DNA of 10,690 nt from an uncultured Flavonifractor sp. (lineage in GTDB: Bacteria > Bacillota > Clostridia > Oscillospirales > Oscillospiraceae), in the NCBI GenBank assembly GCA_947384055.1, contig CANDFO010000078.1, positions 1 through 10,690 of the forward strand, written 5' to 3'. Below are positions 1 through 6,868 of this stretch, one piece after another (positions within the stretch are counted from its first letter, which is position 1; the number at the start of each line of letters is the position of its first letter). The notes below the pieces were generated by a model. The model was not told the origin of the DNA. It searched no databases and saw only the letters and a program-made list of their open reading frames with translations. The position numbers and the translations under genes are program-made.

Positions 1-1
1 G

Positions 2-64
2 GCGGAGCTGGACTGTGAGGCCAGAACCGTAACGCTGCTGGAAAGCGCCGTTTCCGGCCTTTGA
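2..64 (+). CDS. 3' end of an unidentified CDS, possibly an LD-carboxypeptidase (partial)
   Basis: An open frame enters from the left edge and ends at TGA 62-64, giving a tail that reads AELDCEARTVTLLESAVSGL. The pattern (acidic residue, Leu-Asp, then a Thr-Leu-Leu-Glu strand) resembles, from memory, the extreme C-terminus of peptidase S66 (MccF/LD-carboxypeptidase) proteins, which cut the D-Ala from murein tetrapeptides. Only about 20 residues are visible, so the family call is weak, and the frame may be open by chance. If real, the gene runs toward the pur operon and ends about 50 bases before a hairpin repeat. Confidence 0.4.
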   Translation, partial: AELDCEARTVTLLESAVSGL

Positions 65-110
65 CCGCCTTGTTCGGTGAACCCCCCAGCGCCGCCGCCC
101 TGCGGGGACT

Positions 111-167
111 TTAGAGCCTGTTCAAAATCTCCAGGCACACCGTCTGGAGATTCTAAACAGGCTCTTA
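111..167. repeat. Short palindromic element with TTA at both ends, deleted relative of the 3474-3633 element
   Basis: Two 21-base arms (114-134 and 144-164) are inverted repeats with two mismatches around a 9-base loop, and direct TTA triplets stand at 111-113 and 165-167. The left arm plus loop (GAGCCTGTTCAAAATCTCCA and the following GGCACAC) matches the right end of the element at 3474-3633 at 24 of 27 positions. The right arm, read on the minus strand, matches that element's left end at 20 of 21. It therefore looks like the same element, inverted, with about 109 internal bases missing. GAGCCTGTT ends and a 3-base TTA flank recall IS5-family termini, so a non-autonomous MITE is the best guess. 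A role as a terminator for the plus-strand gene is possible, but no T-run follows. Confidence 0.7.
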
Positions 168-186
168 GACATGCAGGGGTTTGCGC

Positions 187-231
187 AAAAAGAACGGTCC
201 GGACTCCCTAAATGGGAATCCGGACCATTTT
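187..231 (-). terminator. Bidirectional intrinsic terminator after purD
   Basis: The stem arms 196-208 and 214-226 pair over 13 positions (one G-U on the minus transcript) around a 5-base loop. On the minus strand it starts about five bases after the purD stop and is followed by GTTCTTTTT (187-191 is the T-run), a standard rho-independent terminator for the pur operon. On the plus strand the same stem is followed by ATTTTT, so it can also stop transcription coming from the left-edge gene. Confidence 0.9.
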
Positions 232-1509
232 TCAGTCAGCGGGACAATGCCTGCAGGTGCGGCCGATATCCCGGCGGAAGTGCATATGCTCAAAAGAGAT
301 ATGCCCCGCGGCGGCATAGGCGCCGCTGACGGCCTCCTCCAGGCTGTCGCCCACGGCCGTTACCCCCAGCACCCGGCCGCCGTTGGTGCGTACAGAGCCG
401 TCCTCATCGCGTCTGGTTCCCGCATGGAACACCACGGCGGACTGTCCGGCCTCCTCCAGGCCGGAGATGGGCAGGCCCTTGGCGTAGGCACCGGGATACC
501 CTCCCGAGGCCAGCACCAGACAGCAGGAGGCTCCCTTCTTCCACCGGATGTCCGCCGTGCCTAACGTGCCGTTCCGGCAGGCCTGGAAAATATCCATCAG
601 GTCGCTGTCCAGCAGGGAGAGCACCGCCTGGCACTCCGGATCCCCAAAGCGGGCGTTGTATTCCACCACCTTTGGGCCGCTGGGGGTGAGCATCAGCCCA
701 AAGTAGAGCACCCCCTGGAAGGGACGTCCCTCCGCCCACAGCGCCGCTACCGTAGGCAGGAAAATCTCCTCCCGGCACCGCCGGGCCACCTCCTGCGTGT
801 AGTACGGGGATGGCGAAAAAGCGCCCATGCCGCCGGTGTTGGGACCCTGGTCTCCGTCAAAAGCCCGCTTGTGGTCCTGGCTGGAGGGCATGGGAACCAG
901 GGTTTCCCCGTCACAGAAGGCCAGCACCGTCACCTCAGGTCCCGTCATGCACTCCTCTATGACCAGCTTTGTCCCCGCCGCCCCGAATTTTTCGCCGCTC
1001 ATCATGGCGCGGACAGCCTCTTTTGCCTCCTCCACCGTCTGGGCCACAACGACCCCCTTCCCCAGGGCCAGCCCGTCGGCCTTTACCACGATGGGGGCGC
1101 CCTGGGCCTCCACATAGGCCAGGGCCGCCTCCATGTCGGTGAAGGTCTCATAGGCAGCGGTGGGGATATGATATTTTTTCATGAGATTTTTGGAGAAAAT
1201 TTTGCTGGCCTCAATAATGGCGGCGTTTTTTCGAGGGCCGAAAGCGGGTATGCCCGCCGCCTCCAGCCGGTCCACCAGACCCAGGGCCAGGGGATCGTCC
1301 GGGGCCACCACCACAAAATCCATCCGGTGCTCCACGGCCCAGGCCGTGATGCCCTCCACATCAGTGGCGCTGATGGGCACGCACTCCGCAAGTGCGGCAA
1401 TACCGCCGTTGCCCGGCGCGCAGAAGAGTTTTTCCACGGCGGGCGACTGGGCCAGCTTCCAGCAGATGGCGTGCTCGCGGCCGCCGCCACCCACGACAAG
1501 AACATTCAT
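232..1509 (-). CDS. purD: Phosphoribosylamine--glycine ligase (GAR synthetase)
   Basis: This 425-residue protein joins 5-phosphoribosylamine and glycine with ATP to give GAR, the second step of cytosolic de novo purine synthesis. The N-terminal domain begins MNVLVVGGGGREHA with the glycine-rich loop at residues 7-10 and PGNGG at 32-36. The ATP-grasp part follows, with VVKADGLALGKGVVV at about 141-155 and SSQDHKRAFDGDQGPNTGGMGA at about 209-230, typical of PurD. Length is normal for the family. I chose ATG 1507-1509, which has AAAGGACAGG about 8-12 bases upstream; a TTG 21 bases further up would add seven non-conserved residues. It is the last gene of the operon, 24 bases after the AICAR transformylase, and a terminator follows its stop directly. 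Assignment is secure; no oddity seen. Confidence 0.97.
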   Translation of the reverse strand: MNVLVVGGGGREHAICWKLAQSPAVEKLFCAPGNGGIAALAECVPISATDVEGITAWAVEHRMDFVVVAPDDPLALGLVDRLEAAGIPAFGPRKNAAIIEASKIFSKNLMKKYHIPTAAYETFTDMEAALAYVEAQGAPIVVKADGLALGKGVVVAQTVEEAKEAVRAMMSGEKFGAAGTKLVIEECMTGPEVTVLAFCDGETLVPMPSSQDHKRAFDGDQGPNTGGMGAFSPSPYYTQEVARRCREEIFLPTVAALWAEGRPFQGVLYFGLMLTPSGPKVVEYNARFGDPECQAVLSLLDSDLMDIFQACRNGTLGTADIRWKKGASCCLVLASGGYPGAYAKGLPISGLEEAGQSAVVFHAGTRRDEDGSVRTNGGRVLGVTAVGDSLEEAVSGAYAAAGHISFEHMHFRRDIGRTCRHCPAD

Positions 1510-1533
1510 AAATCTATCCTGTCCTTTCAAACA

Positions 1534-2706
1534 TCAGTGGTGGAACAGCCGCATTCCGGTAAACGCCATGACAATACCGTATTTGTCACAGGTGGCAATC
1601 ACGTGGTCGTCCCGGATGGAGCCGCCGGGCTGGGCGATATACTGCACGCCGGATTTGCGGGCCCGCTCCACATTGTCCCCAAAGGGGAAGAATGCGTCGG
1701 AGCCCAGGGTTACGCCGGACATCTGCGCAATCCAGGCCTTTTTCTCCTCCCGGGTCAGGGGATCGGGGGCCAGCAGGAAGGTGTCCTTCCACGCGCCGTT
1801 TTCCAGCAGATCACCGGATTCCTCGGACAGGTACACGTCAATGGCGTTGTCCCGGTCCGGCCGGCGGATGCCGGAGCGGAAGGGCAGGGAGAGCACCTTG
1901 GGATGCTGGCGCAGATACCAGTTGTCGGCCTTCTGCCCAGCCAGGCGGGTACAGTGGATGCGGCTCTGCTGTCCGGCGCCCACGCCGATGGTCATGCCGT
2001 CCTTCACGTAGCACACCGAATTGGACTGGGTATATTTCAGCGTGATGAGAGCCAGCAGCATGTCCCGGACGGCATGCTCGGGCAGGTCCTTCTCCCGGGT
2101 GACGATGTTTTCCAGCAGAGCGCCGTCAATGCGAAAGCTGTTGCGGCCCTGCTCAAAGGTAACGCCGAACACATCCTTGTGTTCAATGGGCTTGGGGACA
2201 TAATTGGGGTCAATCTCCACCACGTTGTATCCGCCCTTGCGCTTGGTTTTGAGGATTTCCAGAGCCTGGGGGGTGTAGCCGGGGGCAATGACCCCGTCGG
2301 AGACCTCCAGGGCCAGATAACGGGCAGTGGCCTCGTCGCACACGTCGGACAGGGCGGCCCAGTCCCCATAGGAGCACAGCCGGTCGGCGCCCCGGGCCCG
2401 GACATAGGCGGAGGCGATGGGGGAGAGCTCCAGCTCACCCGCAAAGTACATCTTCCGCTCAGTCTCGGTGAGGGGTTTTGCCACGGCGGACCCGGCAGGG
2501 GACACATGCTTAAAGGATGCGGCGGCGGGCAGGCCGGTGGCGGCCTTCAGCTCCCTGACCAGCTGCCAGGAATTGAGGGCGTCCAGGAAATTGATGTAGC
2601 CGGGTCTGCCATTGAGCACCTTCAGCGGCAGCGCGCCCCGGTCCATAAAAATGCGGGCGGGCTTCTGGTTGGGGTTGCAGCCGTATTTCAGTTCCAGCTC
2701 AGTCAT
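1534..2706 (-). CDS. Standalone AICAR formyltransferase (C-terminal half of PurH only)
   Basis: This protein transfers a formyl group from 10-formyl-THF to AICAR, giving FAICAR. At 390 residues it lacks the roughly 200-residue N-terminal IMP cyclohydrolase (MGS-like) domain of ordinary PurH. The transformylase signature residues are present: SFKHVSPAG at 64-72 with the catalytic Lys66-His67 pair, SNSVCY at 228-233, and GAGQQSRIHCTRLAG at 243-257. The C-terminus ends LFHH, closer in my memory to eukaryotic ATIC than to E. coli-type PurH. Its ATG overlaps the purO stop by four bases (ATGA), which suggests translational coupling, and GGGAG lies 9 bases upstream. The missing cyclization activity is supplied by the gene just before it. 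No purH symbol is given because only one of its two activities is encoded. Confidence 0.95.
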   Translation of the reverse strand: MTELELKYGCNPNQKPARIFMDRGALPLKVLNGRPGYINFLDALNSWQLVRELKAATGLPAAASFKHVSPAGSAVAKPLTETERKMYFAGELELSPIASAYVRARGADRLCSYGDWAALSDVCDEATARYLALEVSDGVIAPGYTPQALEILKTKRKGGYNVVEIDPNYVPKPIEHKDVFGVTFEQGRNSFRIDGALLENIVTREKDLPEHAVRDMLLALITLKYTQSNSVCYVKDGMTIGVGAGQQSRIHCTRLAGQKADNWYLRQHPKVLSLPFRSGIRRPDRDNAIDVYLSEESGDLLENGAWKDTFLLAPDPLTREEKKAWIAQMSGVTLGSDAFFPFGDNVERARKSGVQYIAQPGGSIRDDHVIATCDKYGIVMAFTGMRLFHH

Positions 2707-3431
2707 GCTTCGGCACTCCCTTTCTTCTCATGCTTGTTGAGGATGACGCTCTCCCAGCCGCCGGTCTTGTGGTCGTAGTAGCGTACAAACAGGGAGACCT
2801 TGTTCTCCGGGTTCAGGTCGGCCCACATGCGCTCCGCCAGCTCCTGGGGGGTGTCATAGGGGATGGAGACCTGCTCCGGCTCGCCCTCAAAGGAGGGCAG
2901 GGGGTCGCCGTCTCCCCGATAGGTGTGGATAAAATGGCCCTGCCCGGACAGAGGGCGCTCATAGGAGAAGTAGTTCCGGCGGCAGGATGCGGGACTTCCG
3001 TCGGCGCTTTTCAGGATAGAGAGGGTGTAATTCCCGCTGCCCTCCATGACGCCGGAGATGCGGGGGGTATAGTTGGGCTTGTCCGGCTCAAAGGTCCGGC
3101 TGCGCAGTGCTTCAAAGAGATTCTTGCCGGCGGCCAGCCCCTCCCGGATGGTGTCGGTCTGGTCGCCGTTGGTGACGATGGTGGAGGTGCCGAACACCCG
3201 CACCGGGGCATAGATGATGAGAGAGGGGTCGCTCATTTTCGCGGGGTCAAAGGCCTGGGTGCGGATGCCGTCGGGCGTCTCCACAAAAACGCGGTTGCGG
3301 GAGTTCTCGCTGCGCCCCATGATAAAATAGGCGATGACAGAGTAGCGTCCGTTGGGGGAGCGGCCCAGCAGAATGCCCCGGCCAGGGTAGGGATTTTCCC
3401 GCAGAAGCGCGGACAGATCGAGGGTTTTCAT
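2703..3431 (-). CDS. purO: IMP cyclohydrolase, PurO family
   Basis: This 242-residue protein likely closes the ring of FAICAR to give IMP, the last step of the pathway. It resembles the archaeal-type IMP cyclohydrolase family (PF07826, Ntn-like fold) and not the MGS-like cyclohydrolase domain of PurH. Recognisable stretches are NPYPGRGILLG (13-23), YFIMGRSENSRNRVF (35-49), NGDQTDTI (88-95) and NYTPRISGV (120-128). I chose ATG 3429-3431 because GAAGGAG ends 9 bases upstream and the conserved protein starts there. The same frame stays open for 33 more codons, but that stretch runs into an inserted repeat and reads as non-conserved. It overlaps the next gene by four bases, so cyclohydrolase and formyltransferase should be made together, replacing one bifunctional PurH. 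Bacterial copies are known in Clostridia, and the symbol follows the archaeal naming. Confidence 0.88.
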   Translation of the reverse strand: MKTLDLSALLRENPYPGRGILLGRSPNGRYSVIAYFIMGRSENSRNRVFVETPDGIRTQAFDPAKMSDPSLIIYAPVRVFGTSTIVTNGDQTDTIREGLAAGKNLFEALRSRTFEPDKPNYTPRISGVMEGSGNYTLSILKSADGSPASCRRNYFSYERPLSGQGHFIHTYRGDGDPLPSFEGEPEQVSIPYDTPQELAERMWADLNPENKVSLFVRYYDHKTGGWESVILNKHEKKGSAEA

Positions 3432-3473
3432 CGGACAGGACTCCTTCTTCATAATGTTCATAGGCGGATGTAA

Positions 3474-3633
3474 GAGTCTGTTTAGAATCTCCAGGTGCGC
3501 CGGATGAACTGTGATTTTTTTGCCCGGCAAGGAGAAAGGCGCAGGAACACCGGATGTACTCCGAGCATGTTTGACGCGGCTGAACGGAAAAAGACCGGTT
3601 CAGGTTGTGTGCCTGGAGCGTTTGAACAGGCGC
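3474..3633. mobile_element. 160-bp inverted-repeat (MITE-like) element between purN and purO
   Basis: The ends are imperfect inverted repeats: GAGTCTGTTTAGAATCTCCA reading rightward from 3474, and GCGCCTGTTCAAACGCTCCA reading leftward from 3633, with TAA before and TTA after. It fills nearly all of the 217-base gap between purN and purO, the only large gap in an otherwise tight operon. It starts 15 bases after the purN stop and ends 42 bases before the purO start, so neither gene nor the purO ribosome-binding site is damaged. No transposase is encoded. A 51-bp relative lies at 114-164, beyond the other end of the operon. I see no intrinsic terminator inside it on the minus strand. I recall related repeats in other Oscillospiraceae genomes but cannot verify that here. 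Confidence 0.7.
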
Positions 3634-3648
3634 TTAGGGGCCGGGCTG

Positions 3649-4278
3649 TCAGCCGCCGGTGATATACACCGTCCGGCCTTCCACCCGCAGACGGTTCTGA
3701 CAGAACAGCGAGACCGCCTGGGGCAGAATGGACCATTCGGCCTGTTCCATCACCCGCCGCTGGAGGGTCTCCGGCGTGTCGCCCGGCAGAATGTCCACCG
3801 CTTTTTGCAGGACGATAGGTCCCCCGTCCGGCTCTTCGGTGACGAAATGAACGGTGGCCCCCGTGACCTTGACCCCGTAGGCTAAAGCGGCCTCGTGGAC
3901 GTGAAGTCCGTAATAGCCCGCGCCGCAGAAGGCGGGGATCAGGGCCGGATGGACGTTGAGAATGGCGTTGGGAAAGGCCTCCACAATCTCCCCTGTCAGA
4001 ATGTGCAGGAAGCCCGCCAGCACCACCAGGTCGGCATTCAGCGCTTTCAGGCGCTCCGTCAGGGCCAGGGTATAGTCCCGGCTGGAGGCGTATTCCGAGC
4101 GGGCGGCCGTATAGCCGGGGATTCCGGCGGCCCTGGCCCGCTCCAGAGCGTAAGCATTCTTTTTTGAGGAAATCACGGACGCAATGGTTCCGTTTTTCAG
4201 CTCACCCCGGCTTTGAGCGTCAATCAGGGCCTGCAAATTGGTCCCCCCGCCGGAGACCAGAACAGCGATACGTTTCAA
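3649..4278 (-). CDS. purN: Phosphoribosylglycinamide formyltransferase (GAR transformylase)
   Basis: This 209-residue protein uses 10-formyl-THF to formylate GAR to FGAR. It begins KRIAVLVSGGGTNLQALID (substrate phosphate loop, residues 2-20). It carries the catalytic triad of the family: Asn108 and His110 in LNVHPALIPAF, and Asp151 in EEPDGGPI. LVVLAGFLHIL (84-94) is also typical. Length is close to E. coli PurN. No ATG or GTG is suitably placed, so the start is read as TTG 4276-4278, with AGGAG nine bases upstream. It lies 20 bases after purM. Downstream, an inserted repeat separates it from purO. Identity is secure and the start is well supported. Confidence 0.95.
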   Translation of the reverse strand: MKRIAVLVSGGGTNLQALIDAQSRGELKNGTIASVISSKKNAYALERARAAGIPGYTAARSEYASSRDYTLALTERLKALNADLVVLAGFLHILTGEIVEAFPNAILNVHPALIPAFCGAGYYGLHVHEAALAYGVKVTGATVHFVTEEPDGGPIVLQKAVDILPGDTPETLQRRVMEQAEWSILPQAVSLFCQNRLRVEGRTVYITGG

Positions 4279-4287
4279 TGGGCACAG

Positions 4288-4292
4288 CTCCT
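4288..4292 (-). promoter_or_regulatory. Ribosome-binding site setting a TTG start for purN
   Basis: AGGAG on the minus strand sits exactly nine bases before TTG 4276-4278. A second AGGAG lies five bases further up. Together they support a non-ATG start for purN, since conserved PurN sequence begins immediately after the TTG. Confidence 0.7.
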
Positions 4293-4298
4293 CTCCTC

Positions 4299-5342
4299 TC
4301 AGACCAGTGTGACGCCCTCGTCCCCTTTGACCACGGAGCCGATTACGTAGGCCTGCTCTCCGGCCCGGGTGAGCACATCCAGCGCGGCTCCCACCTGGCC
4401 GTTGGGAATGGCGGCCACCAGACCTACGCCCATGTTAAAGGTATTGTACATATCCCGCTCGGGAATTTTCCCGGTCCGCTGGATGATGTCAAAGATAGGC
4501 GGCACGGGGAACGAGGACTTCTGAATCCGGGCGGTGAGACCGGGACACATCATCCGGGGGACATTTTCATACAGTCCGCCGCCGGTGATATGGCTGACCG
4601 CCTTGACCTCCACCCCCTGCCTGCGCAGGCACCGCAGGGCGTGGACGTAGATGCGGGTGGGGCGCAGCAGCTCCTCCCCCAGGGTGTGCCCCAGCTCGGG
4701 GATGCGGGCGTCCAGAGGGGCCCGGCTGTCCAGCCCCAGGACCTTGCGCACCAGGGAAAAGCCGTTGGAGTGGACGCCGTTGGAGCCCAGGCCCAGGAGC
4801 AGGTCCCCCTCCTGAAGGGCGGAGCCGTCGATCATCTCAGCCTGGTCCACCAGTCCCACCGAGAAACCGGCCAGGTCGTACTCCTCCTCCGGATAGAAGC
4901 CGGGCATCTCGGCGGTCTCCCCGCCGATGAGGGCGCAGCCCGCCTGCCGGCAGCCCTCGGCGACGCCGGAGACAATGGACTCAATTCGTTCGGGCTTATT
5001 TTTGCCCACCGCCAGATAGTCCAGGAAAAACAGCGGCATGGCTCCGGAGCAGATGATATCGTTGACGCACATGGCCACGCAGTCGATGCCCACGGTGTCG
5101 TGCTTGTCCATCAAAAACGCCAGCTTGAGCTTGGTGCCCACCCCGTCGGTGCCGGAGACCAGAAGAGGCTTCTCCATCCCGGCGAGGTCGGGGGCGAACA
5201 GCCCCCCGAATCCCCCCAGCGTACCCATGACGCCGGGAATGCGGGTGGATTCCACCAGGGGCTTAATACGGCTGACCGCCTCGTAGCCGGCGGTTACGTC
5301 CACGCCTGCGGCGGCATAGGACGCGGAATGGGAGTTGTTCAT
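4299..5342 (-). CDS. purM: Phosphoribosylformylglycinamidine cyclo-ligase (AIR synthetase)
   Basis: This 347-residue enzyme closes FGAM to AIR using ATP. The family marks are in order: a glycine-rich stretch GTLGGFGGLF (40-49), SGTDGVGTKLKLA (63-75, nucleotide and Mg binding), DCVAMCVNDIICSGAMP (87-103), GGETAEMPGFY (140-150) and LGLGSNGVHSNGFSLVRKV further on. The C-terminal half has HITGGGLYENVPR and FNMGVG. Length matches the family. ATG 5340-5342 is preceded by GGAGG at 7 bases. It lies 77 bases after purF, a gap with no obvious signal, and 20 bases before purN. The PurL-type synthase that makes its substrate is not in the window. No missing motif seen. Confidence 0.97.
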   Translation of the reverse strand: MNNSHSASYAAAGVDVTAGYEAVSRIKPLVESTRIPGVMGTLGGFGGLFAPDLAGMEKPLLVSGTDGVGTKLKLAFLMDKHDTVGIDCVAMCVNDIICSGAMPLFFLDYLAVGKNKPERIESIVSGVAEGCRQAGCALIGGETAEMPGFYPEEEYDLAGFSVGLVDQAEMIDGSALQEGDLLLGLGSNGVHSNGFSLVRKVLGLDSRAPLDARIPELGHTLGEELLRPTRIYVHALRCLRRQGVEVKAVSHITGGGLYENVPRMMCPGLTARIQKSSFPVPPIFDIIQRTGKIPERDMYNTFNMGVGLVAAIPNGQVGAALDVLTRAGEQAYVIGSVVKGDEGVTLV

Positions 5343-5419
5343 GTGATAACCTCCAAATCAGACCGTGGTGTCTGGGTCTGTAAAATCGCGGGACAGACGG
5401 CCTCCCGCCGGCGTCCGGC

Positions 5420-6841
5420 TCACTCCTGCCCCGTCCAGCAGTAGGTGCAGATTTTGTCCCGGTCCAGGCCGATAGCCTCCAGCAGGCCGTCCAGGGACTG
5501 ATAGCCCAGGGAGTCAAAGCCCAGCTTTTGGCAGACGGCCTTCAGGAGGCACTGCCCCCGCCGGGTAGAGGCGTCGGCGTACTCCTCCAGATGGGCCTGA
5601 CCCTCGTCTCCCTCCAGCTCCTGCACCGTTTTGCGGGCGATAAGCTCCATGTCCGAGTTGCTGCGGGAGAAGTTTAAAAACTTGCAGCCGTACATGATGG
5701 GGGGACAGGCGGAGCGTATATGGACCTCCTCCGCCCCGGATTCGTAGAGAAATTCCACCGTCTCCCGCAGCTGGGTGCCGCGGACAATGGAGTCGTCCAC
5801 GAAGAGCAGCTTTTTCCCCTCAATCAGGTCGGGGACGGGGATCTGCTTCATCTTGGCCACCTGATTGCGGACATCCTGATTGTCCGGCATGAAGGACCGG
5901 GGCCAGGTGGGGGTGTACTTCACAAAGGGCCGGGCGAAGGGCCGGCCGCTGCGGTTGGAATACCCGATGGCGTGGGGAATGCCGGAGTCGGGCACCCCCG
6001 CCACACAGTCTACCTCGGGCAGCTGTCCCCGCCCGGCCTCCTCCCGGGCCATAATCTCCCCGTTGCGGTAGCGCATCACCTCTACGTTTACCCCCTCATA
6101 GGTGGAATTGGGGTAGCCGTAATAGGTCCACAGGAAGGCGCAGATTTTCATCTCCTCTCCGGCGGGGGAGAGCGTCTCCCAGCCGTCGGCAGTGACCCGG
6201 ACGATCTCCCGGGGGCCCAGTTCGTAGGCGTCGTGATACCCCAGCTTCCGGTAGGCAAAAGACTCGAAAGAGACGCAGCACCCGTCCAGATTCTGCCCGA
6301 TGAGCACCGGCAGGCGGCCCAGCCGGTCCCGGGCGGCGATAATGCCGCCGGGAGTAAGGATGAGAATGGTGGCCGAGCCGTCGATCTGCTCCTGAGCGTA
6401 CCGTATGCCGGACGCCAGGTCGTCCTTCTGATTGATCAGCGCCGCCACCAGCTCGGTGGAGTTGACCTTGCCGGAGCTCATGGCCATAAACTGGTGCCCG
6501 TGGTCGGAAAAGTACCGCTCCACCAGCGTCTCGGCGTTGTTGACAATACCCACGGTGGAGATGGCGTACAGCCCCAGGTGGGAGCGCACCAGCAGCGGCT
6601 GCGGGTCGGTGTCACTGATACAGCCGATGCCGGAGCAGCCCCGGAACTTGCTTAAATCCTTTTCAAATTTTGTGCGGAAGGGGGTGTTTTCAATATTGTG
6701 AATCTGCCGCTGGAAGCCGTTCTTCCGGTCATATACCGCCATGCCGCCCCGCCGCGTGCCCAGGTGGGAGTGGTAATCCACCCCGAAAAACAGGTCCAGC
6801 ACGCAGTCCTGTTTAGAGACCGCGCCAAAAAATCCGCCCAT
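5420..6841 (-). CDS. purF: PurF-family amidophosphoribosyltransferase lacking the N-terminal Cys nucleophile
   Basis: This 473-residue protein belongs to the family that turns PRPP into 5-phosphoribosylamine, the first committed purine step. The C-terminal phosphoribosyltransferase domain looks intact, with the PRPP loop LLFVDDSIVRGT at 345-356. Four cysteines (234, 386, 465, 468) fall where B. subtilis PurF ligates its 4Fe-4S cluster. The glutaminase half is altered. The protein starts MGGFFGAV where active enzymes have MCGIFG, so Cys1 is Gly, and the oxyanion-hole Asn of HNGN is Val97 in STVGIVNN. The GHxRY segment is also replaced. ATG 6839-6841 has AAGGAGG six bases upstream, and no better start is visible. 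It lies 27 bases after purC. I recall MGGFFG-type PurF homologues in Clostridia and Bacteroidales. It may use free ammonia or a partner glutaminase; this is inference. Confidence 0.92.
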   Translation of the reverse strand: MGGFFGAVSKQDCVLDLFFGVDYHSHLGTRRGGMAVYDRKNGFQRQIHNIENTPFRTKFEKDLSKFRGCSGIGCISDTDPQPLLVRSHLGLYAISTVGIVNNAETLVERYFSDHGHQFMAMSSGKVNSTELVAALINQKDDLASGIRYAQEQIDGSATILILTPGGIIAARDRLGRLPVLIGQNLDGCCVSFESFAYRKLGYHDAYELGPREIVRVTADGWETLSPAGEEMKICAFLWTYYGYPNSTYEGVNVEVMRYRNGEIMAREEAGRGQLPEVDCVAGVPDSGIPHAIGYSNRSGRPFARPFVKYTPTWPRSFMPDNQDVRNQVAKMKQIPVPDLIEGKKLLFVDDSIVRGTQLRETVEFLYESGAEEVHIRSACPPIMYGCKFLNFSRSNSDMELIARKTVQELEGDEGQAHLEEYADASTRRGQCLLKAVCQKLGFDSLGYQSLDGLLEAIGLDRDKICTYCWTGQE

Positions 6842-6868
6842 GTGGTTCCTCCTTGCAGTTGCGCTCCG

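Noticed and set aside
871..2778. A 635-codon open frame on the plus strand opposite purD and the AICAR transformylase
   Set aside because: It is the antisense of two clearly conserved genes in GC-rich DNA, it is rich in Gly/His/Gln as such shadows are, and no recognisable motif or ribosome-binding site is seen.
4164..5444. A 426-codon plus-strand open frame opposite purM
   Set aside because: It is a shadow of purM caused by GC-rich third positions; no domain motif is seen.
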